A stretch of 64,000 nucleotides of DNA. It comes from Lepas anatifera (lineage: Eukaryota > Arthropoda > Thecostraca > Lepadidae). Each line of letters opens with the position of its first letter. Position 1 is the first letter of the stretch. The stretch covers positions 1,860,001 through 1,924,000 of the forward strand of contig JAOTON010001478.1 of NCBI GenBank assembly GCA_034440635.1. Reading direction: 5' to 3'. The notes under the pieces are model-generated. The model worked only from the letters and a program-made list of their open reading frames with translations, did not search any database and had not been told where the DNA came from. The translations under genes were made by a program, and so were the position numbers. Below are positions 33,810 to 46,123 of the stretch, piece by piece.

Positions 33810-36578
33810 TATGCTAGGGCCCAGTAGAGCCTTGGTTTACACTTAACTAACCCAGACGAAACTACAAACTTTCTATCATGGCAGTAAACTCTTCCAGACT
33901 CTTGCTAAAAGTTTCTTTTCTTTACCTGTCAATCCCCCTGCTCCTCTTCACATATCTACTCACCTTCATATGAATATTCTGCTTTCTATCAATCTAATCG
34001 AAGCTACAGCAAGCGCTTTTATAACGAGGAAAATCCTCGATGAACTTCATGCTAATTCCTTCAGAATTCTGTTTCAAACGTTTCGATTACCCAATCAAAA
34101 CGCTGCATTCTACCTTATGCTAGCGAAATTAGAGTTATCTTGAACAAAACCCTTCAAAATACTGCCATATCCTCAATGTGCTGCCAAATCAGGCAGTAAG
34201 CTGGCTGTCATGTCCGAACCGTATCTATAGGAACCGTGGCTACAGCCTTCTTTCTGTTGTTTATTCCTTTCGTCTACAATCAGCCAGGTGTGGCGAGTTG
34301 CGACAGCGTCAGAGCGACTACTACTTTAAATTTCTGATCGCTTGCCGCTTGCCGGTCGCATGAGCTACATAATTTGCATTTCAAAAATTGGTCTAAATTA
34401 ATTTTCTAAATCCTTATAGACTAGAAAATTATACAACTAAAAGCACACCAAGAGGAAGACTAGCAATGTTTTGTCAATAACGAATAAGAAACCGGCCTTT
34501 CAAAAAGCCTAAAGATGCCGCTTTTATTTACTAGATGTAAAGACGGCGATTTGGTAAGCCCACGCCGTAGACCAGCCATACAAAAAAGCGCCGATGTTTG
34601 AAGGGTAACTGGATGCATTCTTGTTGCCCAAAAAAACATTTAATGAAAATGTAGAGTTTCAATGTATTCAAGTACCGGACACTTTCAGTTCAACTTAAAT
34701 ATCAGCGTATTTATGCCTAGGGTGTCGTAGGGTGTCGTGAGTGGATTTGGGTGTCACAGGGCGTGGACGCAGCAATGAAGGGCTGATATGGATAAAAATT
34801 ATTTTCTTCGCAATAAATGGTCAATTTTCTACCATACAATGTCAAAAATATGCTGCTTAGCATACAAATTTCAAGATAATTACTTTTAACAACAAGATGA
34901 CCAAAAGTGGCTTTTCACTATTCTCGGTACCAGAAATACAAAAACAACTTTTCAAGGACGTAAGCCTAGAAATCATGTGCACAGATAAACTGCTTTCCAG
35001 AAATGTATCTCTCAAAGCTGTCAGCTCATTTTTTGGCAGCACAATGCTAGGGTGTCTAATTTTCCACTCACCAATTTTGTGAGTGGTGGAATTTAGTGGC
35101 GGTGTGCACCCATTGGAACTTTCTCCGGTGGGGCAGGGGGCACTGAGCGTCTTGCCCGCGCCAGAATTTCGATTCAGTTGTTCCACTGAAATCGGTGGAG
35201 ATAAGGATGCCAGGTATAATTGGCCAGAAAAATAGAAATCGCCAGATTTTCTTTCAGAAAAGCGAAAGAAGCCCATAAGAGCCGAGTTAATTTGGCGATC
35301 TTCTCGTCGATTCTGCTGCTCTCTTTTTCCAGTGGACGTTGGTAGAAGAGGCAATGGAACTGGCCTTTGTAGTAAGTATTGTTGAGTAAAATTCAATAAT
35401 AGTAAGTATTGTTGGAAGTGAGTGGAAAATTCAGCAAAAAAAAAATAGAAGTGAGTGGAAAATTCTGCTTGACTGGGTGTCGTTCTGCACCCAGCACCCC
35501 AGGTTTTGTGACACTGCATTCAACTCCACTCTAATAGAAAAAAGATGAGCTATTCGAAAGATCCGAAGGTTGATAATTAGATCTTCAAAATTCGAAATGC
35601 TTAAATAGCAGTATATTCATCGTGATGACCAGAGCTTCTGTCGCTGATACAACACTGGCACGGCTGACGGGTACTACAATACGCTGGAGAAGAAATGTCT
35701 GCTTCCCTTTCGTTCTTATAGACTGCCAAATTTGATCTATGCATATGAGCTTTACCACAGGGCATGCGTTCGGCACAAATGTTTGGATTTAATATCGACC
35801 TTACAAGCATTGATTGAGAATAGATATAGCGCATAATGACTTACATTCACATAGCAATGAATCCACGCTTGGCGTCATGTGAAGGCTCCGGCAGACTAAG
35901 CTATTGAATAATACCCTTGCTATACCTGCTAATCGACTAAGGCGTGCCTTCCTATCGACTAAATGCAATTTATATCCCTCACGTTAACTCCTTGAGTGCT
36001 ATAAACCGTTTTAAGCCACGAACAGTTCAAAAGAAACGTCGCAATGGATCGGACAGGAACACAAAACGGCTGGTGGCTTCATCGCCCTGGGAAAGTGCAG
36101 ATGCCTGAGCCGCTGCAGCTGCATTGGGGATAACCGCGTGCCGGTAGCCGAGGACAGATTCCTCAAGGACCAGAGAGGATCTCGATGGACGTTTTTGGGC
36201 GGTGTTGACTAAAACGAAACGTTGAGACGTGTAGCAGCAGCGTGCCGGAGGACAATGCTGAACGAGAATGAGCGACCGGCGGGGCGGGCGTTCGCCAGGC
36301 TTGATAATACTGACCCGCCCACCAGCGAGGCTGGACTATCTCGTGAGGGCAGCGTGTTCAGAAGCGTCGTTTTTTATCTCCGGATCCTCGGACAGCTGCA
36401 TACGGTGCGGTGAATGAGAACTCGGATAGTGAGGGCATTTCACTTGACAGTGAGGAGCACGCTCCTAACGTCGATTGCGACATCGATAACACGTATCGTG
36501 CCCTCATTGCCAGAGAAACTAGAAACGACTCGCCAGAGGCGTCAACTTTGGCAGCATGGCAGTTTCGTAGAAACTGTT
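33810..36578. other. Intron sequence with a possible MITE, no gene
   Basis: 34710-35510 contains repeated GGGTGTCG and GAGTGGAAAATTC blocks near both ends, suggesting a decayed MITE. A 220-codon - strand frame at 34857-35519 resembles no family I know. A frame at 36410-36592 is acidic (NENSDSEGISLDSEEH) and could be a transposase remnant, but I cannot support this. Confidence 0.35.
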
Positions 36579-37046
36579 GGTACCCTTCATAATAAGTTCT
36601 CGGAAGGCCTGCTGAAGATAGGGTGCCATAAACCACAGAGTGTTGTGGGAATGACCTAGGACCCTAAAAGATGATACAGATGACAGTAAAAGCGCTAAAA
36701 GACTGGCAGCCTAAAACGCCAAAGTCCAGAAACTAAAACGTCTAAACCCTAAAAAGCCCAAAAAGGCTACGTCAAGGTAAAGATAAGAAGAAAAAAGCGT
36801 GGGATGAGGTAAATACAACGTTTCGGTCTTGGACCGTCGTCAGGCGAGGGGTGAAAGATGGAGGTGGCTAGAGGCCTGAGGTAACCTTTTTCCAAATACC
36901 GGGTGACTGGAGGCCTAAGGTAAACTTTTGGTCGAAACAAAAGTGTCGGCAGTCCCAATACCCTCTTGCCGAAGGTGAAATGGAACAATGTGTATGGTGT
37001 GTTATGTCTGAGCATGCGTCTGAAAAAGTGTCCCCGTATGTCGAAT

Positions 37047-38880
37047 TTACCGCAAGAGTGGCCAGGAAGATGTTTGCGTGTTGAGAGTAGGTCTGTAGCG
37101 CCGAATGAGGAATGATTCTGCGATTTTTCTGTTTGGGCCATCACTGGCGTATTTTAGAATTTTGATGCTCAAATTGTCTGCTGTCAGCTCATCATTCGGA
37201 TGCATGGTTAATCTGTGTTGGCCGAAAGGTGTTTCCTGCCTCTTATTTCTAGCATCACCTAAGTGTTCGTTAAATCTTAGTCTAACGGCCCTCTGGCTCT
37301 CACCGATATAAAATGACCTGCCTGGTTCGCAAAGCTTACAATCTATCCTATAAATTACATTTTGGGCATGACATTTCCCATGGATACCTGCATGACAGGC
37401 GTGGCAGAAACGGCCTCCCCCAGGGCACTGCACTGGTTCCAGCGCGGATCTGACCAAAAGATCCTTCAGGGATGTACCGCTTCTCCACGCCACCCGCATG
37501 GGAAGGCCAGAATTTCGAACGATCCGCTTGACCCGGTCACCGAGAGCGTCGTCAACGAAAGGTAAAACAAGAGGCGCATCATTACCCCGATTTTGTGGCC
37601 TGGGGCGTGGATTTAGAGCTTCGACCTGCAGCTTTTTTAGGAGATGGTTCGGGTACCCATTTTTTTAGAAGAGGTCGAAAATCTTTTTGAGGCTCCTCTT
37701 ACGAGGGCTTCCGGGTGAGGATCTACGAAGTGCCCGAAGAAACTGAGATCGGATGACAGATTTTTTGAGCAAGCAAGGTTGAGCCGAGTCAACAGGGAGG
37801 ATGATTGGAGCTGCCATCGGTTTGAAGAAAAGTTCAGTTGTGTATGCCCCGGACGTGGAAACCGTGATGAGCGTATCCAAAAAGGGATGGAACCAGACGT
37901 GCCGGTGTGCTCGATGGTGAATTTTATGCTGGTATGAAACGAATTGATAAAATCGAAGTAAGAGTCTAGAGAGTCCTCGCCATGCGTCCAAATCCCCAAT
38001 ACATCATCGATATATCGCATGTAGGCGACTGGCTGATCATGTGGGCTAGCCAAAATCAAAGATTCCAGCCAGTTCATGAAAATGATGGCCAGTGGGGGAG
38101 CTACTCTGCTTCCCATTGCGATGCCTTGCGTCTGCCTATAGAAGTTATCACCAAACCTGAGGTAGTTGTTGGTGAGACAATGGTCAAGCAGAACGCGGAT
38201 GTCTGGGATGCTGAGCCCGTATGTGTTGATGCTCCTATGTCTCTCAAGAAGGCTCTCAACCGCATCCAAAGCTTCCCCAACAGGGATGTTTCCATACAAG
38301 TTGGTGACATCCACGCTAAAGACGATTGTACCAGCTGGGAAGCCCGAGGGAAACGCAGTGCGAAGGCGGTCAAGGTACTCGTCTGTGTTTTTCAGATGTG
38401 CCGGGACAAACGGGAGAAGTTGTGTTGTGATGCGCTCCAGGAGCCAGGTAAGTTTGTCTAGTGGATCTCCACAAGCAGAGACAATAGGGCGAAGAGGTAC
38501 GTCTGGCTTGTGGTCTTTGGGCAACCCATACAGTTCGGCTGTGCGGGAACATTGTGGGATTAGTGCTCTCAGAACGGCGTTTGGTATAATATCGTCCAAA
38601 ACAGCGTGCATAAGGCGCTTAGTTTTTGCTTCAATTTTACTGGCAGGGTTTCTGGGCACTCGCTCATACACCGAAGTAGTGACCTCCATCTTCCGTACGT
38701 AATCTGCCTTGTTCAGGAGGACAAAACCCTTGCACTTGTCAGAAGGCTTCAGGACGACGTCAGAGTTCGACCGGAGGTCTGCCAATCCTTGCTTCTGAGC
38801 CAAAGTGAAATTCGGCTTCTGAGCCAGGCGATGATTCTTATAAGCGCCAATGAGTTTGCGCTTTAATTTCACGAGCGAGC
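37047..38880 (-). pseudogene. RT and GIY-YIG polyprotein of Penelope-like element 2, left arm
   Basis: From 38880 the frame reads an N-terminal part (KLKRKLIGAYKNHRL, VLKPSDKCKGFVLLNKADY), then ELYGLPKDHKPDVPLRPIVS, VFSVDVTNLYGNIPVGEA, RQTQGIAMGSRVAPPLA and RYIDDVLGIW (catalytic YIDD). A lost T in a T-run near 37885 shifts the frame, and a TAA replaces an expected Leu codon just before KNGYPN near 37664. The nuclease part, 37047-37499, shows CPGGGRFCHACHAGIHGKC, VIYRIDC, FYIGES and RLRFNEHLGD. PLE RTs are related to telomerase; the GIY-YIG nicks the target. This copy retains more RT than the right arm. Confidence 0.88.
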
Positions 38881-40419
38881 CAAACGCCGTTCTGAGAGCA
38901 CTAATCCCACAATGTTCCCGCACAGCCGAACTGTATGGGTTGCCCAAAGACCACAAGCCGGACGTACCTCTTCGCCCTATTGTCTCTGCTTGTGGAGATC
39001 CACTAGACAAACTTACCTGGCTCCTGGAGCGCATCACAACACAACTTCTCCCGTTTGTCCCGGCACATCTGAAAAACACAGACGAGTACCTTGACCGCCT
39101 TCGCACTGCGTTTCCCTCGGGCTTCCCAGCTGGTACAATCGTCTTTAGCGTGGATGTCACCAACTTGTATGGAAACATCCCTGTTGGGGAAGCTTTGGAT
39201 GCGGTTGAGAGCCTTCTTGAGAGACATAGGAGCATCAACACATACGGGCTCAGCATCCCAGACATCCGCGTTCTGCTTGACCATTGTCTCACCAACAACT
39301 ACCTCAGGTTTGGTGATAACTTCTATAGGCAGACGCAAGGCATCGCAATGGGAAGCAGAGTAGCTCCCCCACTGGCCATCATCTTCATGAACTGGCTGGA
39401 ATCTTTGATTTTGGCTAGCCCACATGATCAGCCAGTCGCCTACATGCGATATATCGATGATGTATTGGGGATTTGGACGCATGGCGAGGACTCTCTAGAC
39501 TCTTACTTCGATTTTATCAATTCGTTTCATACCAGCATAAAATTCACCATCGAGCACACCGGCACGTCTGGTTCCATCCCTTTTTTGGATACGCTCATCA
39601 CGGTTTCCACGTCCGGGGCATACACAACTGAACTTTTCTTCAAACCGATGGCAGCTCCAATCATCCTCCCTGTTGACTCGGCTCAACCTTGCTCGCTCAA
39701 AAAATCTGTCATCCGATCTCAGTTTCTTCGGGCACTTCGTAGATCCTCACCCGGAAGCCCTCGTAAGAGGAGCCTCAAAAAGATTTTCGACCTCTTCTAA
39801 AAAAAATGGGTACCCGAACCATCTCCTAAAAAAGCTGCAGGTCGAAGCTCTAAATCCACGCCCCAGGCCACAAAATCGGGGTAATGATGCGCCTCTTGCT
39901 TTACCTTTCGTTGACGACGCTCTCGGTGACCGGGTCAAGCGGATCGTTCGAAATTCTGGCCTTCCCATGCGGGTGGCGTGGAGAAGCGGTACATCCCTGA
40001 AGGATCTTTTGGTCAGATCCGCGCTGGAACCAGTGCAGTGCCCTGGGGGAGGCCGTTTCTGCCACGCCTGTCATGCAGGTATCCATGGGAAATGTCATGC
40101 CCAAAATGTAATTTATAAGATAGATTGTAAGCTTTGCGAACCAGGCAGGTCATTTTATATCGGTGAGAGCCAGAGGGCCGTTAGACTAAGATTTAACGAA
40201 CACTTAGGTGATGCTAGAAATAAGAGGCAGGAAACACCTTTCGGCCAACACAGATTAACCATGCATCCGAATGATGAGCTGACAGCAGACAATTTGAGCA
40301 TCAAAATTCTCAAATACGCCAGTGATGGCCCAAACAGAAAAATCGCAGAATCATTCCTCATTCGGCGCTATAGACCTACTCTCAACACGCAAACATCTTC
40401 CTGGCCACTCTTGCGGTAA
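38881..40419 (+). pseudogene. RT and GIY-YIG polyprotein of Penelope-like element 2, right arm
   Basis: The frame 38881-39800 starts inside the RT (NAVLRALIPQCSRTAELYG) and covers all RT motifs through RYIDDVLGIW to KKIFDLF, ending at TAA in TTCTAAAAAAAATGG. The nuclease frame then runs in another phase to 40419 with KNGYPNHLLKKLQ, CPGGGRFCHACHAG, VIYKIDC, FYIGES and a C-terminus NTQTSSWPLLR. The break is at the A-run near 39798: this copy has eight A, the left arm seven. The RT N-terminus is missing, so the copy cannot be autonomous. Confidence 0.88.
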
Positions 40420-40845
40420 ATTCGACATACGGGGACACTTTTTCAGACGCATGCTCAGACATAACACACCATACACATTGTTCCATTTCACCTTCGGCAA
40501 GAGGGTATTGGGACTGCCGACACTTTTTGTTTCGACCAAAAGTTTACCTTAGGCCTCCAGTCACTCGGTATTTGGAAAAAGGTTACCTCAGGCCTCTAGC
40601 CACCTCCATCTTTCACCCTCGCCTGACGACGGTCCAAGACCGAAACGTTGTATTTACCTCATCCCACGCTTTTTTCTTCTTATCTTTACCTTGACGTAGC
40701 CTTTTTGGGCTTTTTAGGGTTTAGACGTTTTAGTTTCTGGACTTTGGCGTTTTAGGCTGCCAGTCTTTTAGCGCTTTTACTGTCATCTGTATCATCTTTT
40801 TAGGGTCCTAGGTCATTCCCACAACACTCTGCGGTACCCTTCATA

Positions 40846-41450
40846 GACAATATAGAGGAATTGGACTGAGGCGGCCTCGGCAATACTCGGTGAGAGCCAG
40901 CGTCGCAAGTATGGCTGTAGCCGCCTCAGACATCGCCAGCAGCTGTCAGCCATGGTGTCGTGAGTTCCAGCCCACCAAGAGGCAGGATTTGGTTCCCTGC
41001 CCTAGCTGAAGCCTAGCTCATTGCCCTTTCCCTCTGATGTCATATGACCTCAGCTGTTGGTGCGTCCTTAAACCCCAAAAATTACAATACGGCGTGTATT
41101 TGGGCGACTTTGTTTCAAGGGCCATTCTCTCAAAAGACGACCTGAGCACGTACCTAGTTTTTGCTGTCAGAAGCTTTGAAATATCTTAAGAGCTGCTAAT
41201 ATTCTCTAGAAGCTCTTCTAGAGGTCTTAATTGTATCATAAGCTTGCCAAAGCGTAAGAAAGTCCTTAGTTCAGGATATTTCCGCTTGGCGGCGCTAGTG
41301 TTCCAATGTTAAAGGTATAGGGAAATACACTTTGGCTCTGATAATAATTACTGGGGCTTATCGACGCACCAACTGCCAGGGTCATATGGCGTCGCCAACT
41401 CTCTCCCTGTTGGAAGGTTTGCTCGGGAGCCAGCTTGCTCCTTGTTCAGG
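40846..41450. other. Intron sequence, nothing recognised
   Basis: Flank of the Penelope insertion; continues the target sequence seen before 36579. No exon seen. Confidence 0.4.
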
Positions 41451-41521
41451 GAAGCCGCCGGGCCTTGAACCCGGGTCGGCTGCGTGGAAGCCAGCTATGC
41501 TGACCACTCCACCACCGCGCC
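41451..41521 (-). repeat. tRNA-Gly(TCC)-like sequence, pseudogene or SINE head
   Basis: On the - strand the region reads GGTGGTGGAGTGGTCAGCAT, then AGCTGGCTTCCACGCAGC and GACCCGGGTTCAAGGCCCGG, very close to tRNA-Gly with TCC anticodon in the A box, anticodon arm and B box. The acceptor arms (GGCGCGG and CGGCTTC) do not pair, and the T loop is TTCAAGG. So it is not a working tRNA. Confidence 0.65.
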
Positions 41522-41675
41522 CCCTCACTTTGGCTCTGAGCAGGCTGGGGATTTCAGGTACGAAAAAAATAACAATGTAGAATTGTTTCTGTATCTATCA
41601 TGATCATGATCTATCATGATAAAATCCTAGGGGCGCTGTGTTCTGAGACAAAAACCCTTCCAGTGACACAGCCTA

Positions 41676-41822
41676 GTGTACACCGCTGCCGGGAGTCACA
41701 GGCTTCTGACTCCGAGCGGCGGACACCGCTGCCGGGAGTCACAGGTGTCAGACTCCGAGCGGCGGACACCGCTGCCGGGAGTCACAGGTGTCAGGCCCGG
41801 AGCAGTGTACACCGCGGACGGA
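41676..41822. repeat. Small copy of the 43-bp minisatellite, three units
   Basis: GTGTACACCGCTGCCGGGAG and TCACAGGTGTCAGACTCCGA units in the same orientation as the array at 29737-32205, with GCGGCGGACACC variants. It sits 650 bp downstream of POLG2 exon C, so both ends of the same intron carry the family. Its left flank matches the right flank of the large array in reverse complement. Confidence 0.85.
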
Positions 41823-42473
41823 GTCTGGCGCAGCATGATGGACGGAGGCTAGAAAGTGTTGCAAAAACCTGTATTTAGCTCGAGGAGTACTCCAACTTCA
41901 CCCCAGTCGGAGGGAGTAGTTACAGAGGAGACGGCTCTCTTCTAGTAGCGTAGCACAACACAATTCTACTGTGTGGACGGCGCCGTCTACCAGCCCCCTC
42001 CAACAGCAAGCGCATTTCACCGGATGTGACGTCACACCTCGGAGCTTATAACATGGGAAAATTAAACTATCAAATGTCAACATTTTTGCAAAAAGAGGCC
42101 CAGAATCGAAAATAAAATGATTATACATTGCATTTGGGATAAACTTGATTACCGTGTATTCTCACAAATTCGTAAGCGAGAAGTACCATTAGCAGCAGTT
42201 TAACACACGGCTCAATGGTGAAGGAATTCCTCCACGCTCGTGTGACGTCACTCGGGCGTGAAGGAATCCCTCTTGAACGTACCTTTAAGTAAAGGTATCT
42301 TGCCGTCTACCACGCATCACGTGACGGCTGTTTATAGCGCACCTGAGGGGAAGCGGAGCCGATGAGAAGAGGTTACGTGGCCACCGGACCCCCTTCATGG
42401 CTTCAAGGTGATAGCGAATTCCCCACTTTGCCCCTCTCCCCTTAACCGCGCCCTTTGTGTTGAGCTCGCTTAC
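41823..42473. other. Intron sequence, nothing recognised
   Basis: Contains two GTGACGTCAC palindromes (42026, 42242). No coding support. Confidence 0.4.
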
Positions 42474-42606
42474 CCAGGTCACTCTGTCGCGACTCCTCGC
42501 CCTCAGCCTCTGCTTCAGCGCCGCCCTGCGGTAACTTCAAGTTGCCAGCGCACTCGATAGATGGATCTCCCGTCAAACGCCCCGGAAGCACAGACAGGTT
42601 GGCGGC
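42474..42606 (-). CDS. POLG2: POLG2 exon C
   Basis: Follows TTTCCAGCTGCAG and ends CCTGG before GTAAGC. It starts in phase 0 and ends in phase 1, which fits exon B before and exon D after. It begins AANLSVLPGRLTGDPSIECA, comparable with the short ISVWPGYL-type block that precedes the final VLV-strand in vertebrate POLG2, then an unusual Glu/Ala/Gly-rich stretch (GGAEAEAEGEESRQSDLG). Identity rests mainly on position, order and phase, with modest sequence likeness. An acceptor six bases earlier (TTTCCAG) would add LQ in frame. Confidence 0.6.
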
Positions 42607-43370
42607 CTGCAGCTGGAAACGAAAACCTGCGGTCAGAGACGGGCACACGGTTGGGGCTGTTCAGTACGGGATTTATGGGGGCCTGGCCGTTATCAGACAC
42701 AATACTGGCGCAATGTTTATGAAGACTATCAGAGATCACCTGCACAAAGTATGGCGCACCAGTGTAACGTTCTAAAGCTCCCTCAAGTCCCTCCCGCCAA
42801 GGAGTACGTCCACCGATTGGTTTAGTGGTAGGCCTCCATCAGCCTCGGGCTCTTAACACGCGCATTGACGGGGGTCTGAGCCACCTTACTCGCCCCCCCT
42901 ATGATCTCGAGAACCACGGTAGGTATCGAAAAACGGTAAACGGCGTTGGGTAGCCCACCTACTTTTCCATCGAAAATATTTGAACCATCATTTTGTCAGA
43001 TCACGAGAGGTCAAAACATGCCGTCATAGGGATAACATGTAAATCAAGTTTTTCGGCTATTTCATCTGAACAAGTAAAGATAGAGCAAAAAGACTTGAAC
43101 TATATGAATCCTCACAGCAAGCCGAATTGAATGATATATTATTTGACCTTGCTAGGTCAAATCAAGGATTTGACCTGACCTGAGGTCAGGTCAGGGTCAA
43201 ATTATATAAAATGCATATCATTAGAACCGCAAAGCCAAGGCGAGTCTAGTAAAGCTAAAATAAACGCTCTATCTCTATTCGTTACTGAGTTATTCAGTAA
43301 AAACCATTTTTCCCATGTATTTCCAATGGAGAGGTCATGCCTCGTAGCTGACCTTAGGTCATCGATATCA

Positions 43371-46123
43371 AAAATATAGAAAAAAATAACCGATAAAAAT
43401 ATATTTCAGCCAGCACGCCGTCAAGATCTGGAGCCGGCGGACACTGAAGTATTAGTGGTGCAGATCGGCGATCACAGCACTATCTTTGTCGCGGTTTGTT
43501 ATCGGGCACCAGACAGAGACAGCGACATTGAAGCGTTGTGTGAGTGTTTTGGTAAGTTCAGTGCGACAGGTAGCCCGACCATTGTAGTTGGTGATTTCAA
43601 TTTACCGGAAATTGTATGGCCGCGCCAGGGTGGTCCTGTTTTAGACGTTAGATCACGCCGAGCTCTTTTTATTTTAGATTATCTTGACAGTGCTGGTTTT
43701 ACACAGTCTGTTCATGCCCCCACTAGGGGTGACGCCTGTCTAGATCTAGTCTTGTCCCATGGTGGTCATACTGAAACTGTTGTATCTGATGGCACTTTTG
43801 ACTCTGATCATCATCAAACCATTTCTCAGTTCCGAGCGTTCTCCGTGAAAGTGCCGAAAGTCACCAGAACGACGGGTTTTGATTACCGCAGAGCGGATTT
43901 CGATGGCCTGCGTGCCTCTCTGCGTTGTTTGTCCTGGCTTCTGCTTCGTGACTTGGGTGTGAACGAAGCTGTTGCGGTCTTTTACGATCTTGTGAACGCT
44001 GCCATAGCCGATTTTGTCCCAACGGTTTCACGTTCCAAACGATTTCCTCCCTGGTTTGACCGGGACGTGCAGCGTGCTCTTAGGGACAAAGACCATGCAC
44101 ACCGTGTAAAAAATCGCGACCCTTCTCCAGAAAGCGATCTTGTATTTAGAAGAGCAAGAAACAATTTTAAAGCTTTATCTAACGCGAAATATCGTAATTA
44201 CTTACTGGGCATCGTTGGTGACTTCCGTGAGAACCCAAAACGTTTCTGGTCCTTTATAAACTCATTGAAATCGTCTCATCAACGTCCACGCGTTCTTGTC
44301 GCAAAAAGTCAACAATTTTCAGATCCCACCAAATGCGCAAATATTTTCAACGAAACCTTCGCCTCCAAATTTTCGGATCCCAACGTTGACACGCTGCCAA
44401 ACGCCCCGGACTTTCACTGTTCCATTCTTCAAGAGTTTACAGTTCCCCCAGGCAAAGTTCAGGCCCTGCTATCTAGCATTGGAAAGCACAAAGCGTGCGG
44501 GCCCGACAATCTGAGCGCCAGAATTTTGCATGAGTGTGCTGCCGAATTGGCAGTGCCTCTTGAAATCATTTGCAAATGTCATTCCCATTCACAAAAAAGG
44601 AGACAAAAAGAACCCAGGCAACTACCGCGGTATTTCGCTTCTTCCTCTTTGTTCGAAAATTTTAGAAAAGGTAGTCTGTGACTCTTGGCCCATTGTCTAC
44701 CATCTATTCCCAGCAGTCAACATGGATTTCTCCCAAATCGTTCATGCGTCTCAAATCTTGCCAACTTTCTAAAACACAGCTGGGATTCGATCCAGGAGGG
44801 CGTGCAGACTGACTCTGTCTACACTGATTATTCTTCGGCTTTTACGAGTGTAAACCGCACGCTTCTTCTTCACAAACTATAAATCTTTCAAAATTACTGG
44901 TCGCGCGCACTCCTGGATTGAATCCTACCTGACTGGTCGTCGCCAACGAGTTATACTAGAGGGCCAATCTTCCGAATGGTGCGCTGTAAGGTCCGGGGTG
45001 CCTGAGGGCAGCGTGTGTGGCCCGCTCTTGTTTATCTGCTACACAGCAGACATCCCCCTCATCATTCGAACCAACTGTATAAGCTTCGCCGACGATCTTA
45101 AGTTGTACCACCGAATTTCGACATAAACAGACAGTGATGCCCTTCAGGCTGACATCAACAATTTAGTAGAATGGTCTAAAATTTGGCGTTTAAAATTGAA
45201 TCCAGATAAATGTAGCGTTATATCATTTTCTCTCCGAAAATCTCCGATCCTTACCACCTATGTACTGGATGGTACGCCGCTGGAGCGCCGTACAGAGACT
45301 ATGGATCTCGGTGTTATACTCGACAGTAAGCTGACTTTCGTTCCACACATAGACGACACCGTGGCCAAGGCCAATAGAATGCTTGGCCTCCTCATACGAA
45401 GTTTTCAGACCTCGCGCCAGTGCTGCCGAGTCAGACTCAAGCACACTTCTATTCTTTGTGCTTATTATGCCCATGTAAGATCCATCCTGGAGTATGGTTG
45501 CGTTGCATGGGCAGGGTCTGCTGCATCCCACCTGAAGCGCCTAGAAAGGGTGCAGCATAAACTTCTCATCTGGTTGGCCTCATTTTCGGACCGTCCGTCA
45601 GCCAGGCTTGACTATCCATCTCTTTTGACTCACTACAAAGTGCGTAGCATTAAGGCTCATTTTGCTCAGCATGACCTCTTGTTTTTGTTTAATCTTCATC
45701 ACGGAAAGTTGGATTGTTCCGATCTGGTTTCCGAGTTCGGTTTGTCTGTGCCCCGTCGAACGTCGCGTTCTCCCTCTTTGTGGGCAGTTCGGTTTGCGCG
45801 TGTTGGTACTGTGCAGCGCAGCCTCTTCATCCGCGTGGCCGTCACATGTAACAGATTCTTCAACACATTTCGTAATGTTGATTTCTTCGCAGACTCGGGC
45901 TACACATTTAAAACTAATGCTATCAAATTCACGGCAACCTTAGGAACTTTCTCAGGATAGGCATTTGTGCAAATGTTGAGCGTTATGGATGTTCGTGGAA
46001 TGCTTCCATTGCTGAATGTATTTATTATCTGACTTTACTGTTTTAAATCACATGACTGCATCAGTAATTGGGCAATGCCTGTTGATGTTTTTTACCAATA
46101 CAGAATACAGAATACAGAAAATA
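43371..46123 (+). mobile_element. 5'-truncated LINE inserted in the MITE
   Basis: AAAATA at 43371-43376 and 46118-46123 is a possible short target duplication. The element lacks ORF1 and the first part of the endonuclease and ends in an AATACAG heptamer repeated about three times (46097-46117), a typical LINE tail. Jockey/CR1 group by RT motifs. Confidence 0.85.
43455..45960 (+). pseudogene. Truncated LINE ORF2 (endonuclease C-part, RT), frameshifted
   Basis: The endonuclease remainder shows VAVCYRAPD, VVGDFNLPEIVWP, HAPTRGDACLDLVLS and SDHHQ. It is followed by KRFPPWFDRDV, CGPDNLSARILHE and, in shifted frames, VIPIHKKGDKKNPGNYRGIS, YTDYSSAFTSVN, GVPEGSVCGPLLF and SFADDLKLYHR (FADD about 45084-45095). 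The last frame, 45196-45960, carries LNPDKCSVISF, LGVILDSKLTF and RSILEYGCVAW. There are at least four frameshifts or stops near 44590, 44690, 44880 and 45126. The normal HINIRS start is missing. Confidence 0.85.

Larger units (their letters stand above)
36579..40845. mobile_element. Penelope-like element 2: inverted dimer with 13-bp target duplication
   Basis: GGTACCCTTCATA at 36579-36591 and 40833-40845 flanks the whole. Arms 36635-38583 (- strand copy) and 38881-40831 (+ strand copy) are nearly identical inverted repeats around a 297-bp spacer that is the extra 5' part of the - strand copy. A 43-nt extension (36592-36634) occurs on the left only. It is a different family from element 1 but has the same architecture. 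It lies in the intron between POLG2 exons C and D. Confidence 0.92.

Noticed and set aside
34857..35519. 220-codon - strand frame
   Set aside because: No recognisable family, lies over MITE-like repeats (GAGTGGAAAATTC), and has no splice or start support.
38166..38702. + strand frames such as 37982-38461 and 38166-38702, and their mirror images on the - strand at 39003-39482
   Set aside because: Antisense of the Penelope RT; they appear twice only because the element is palindromic.
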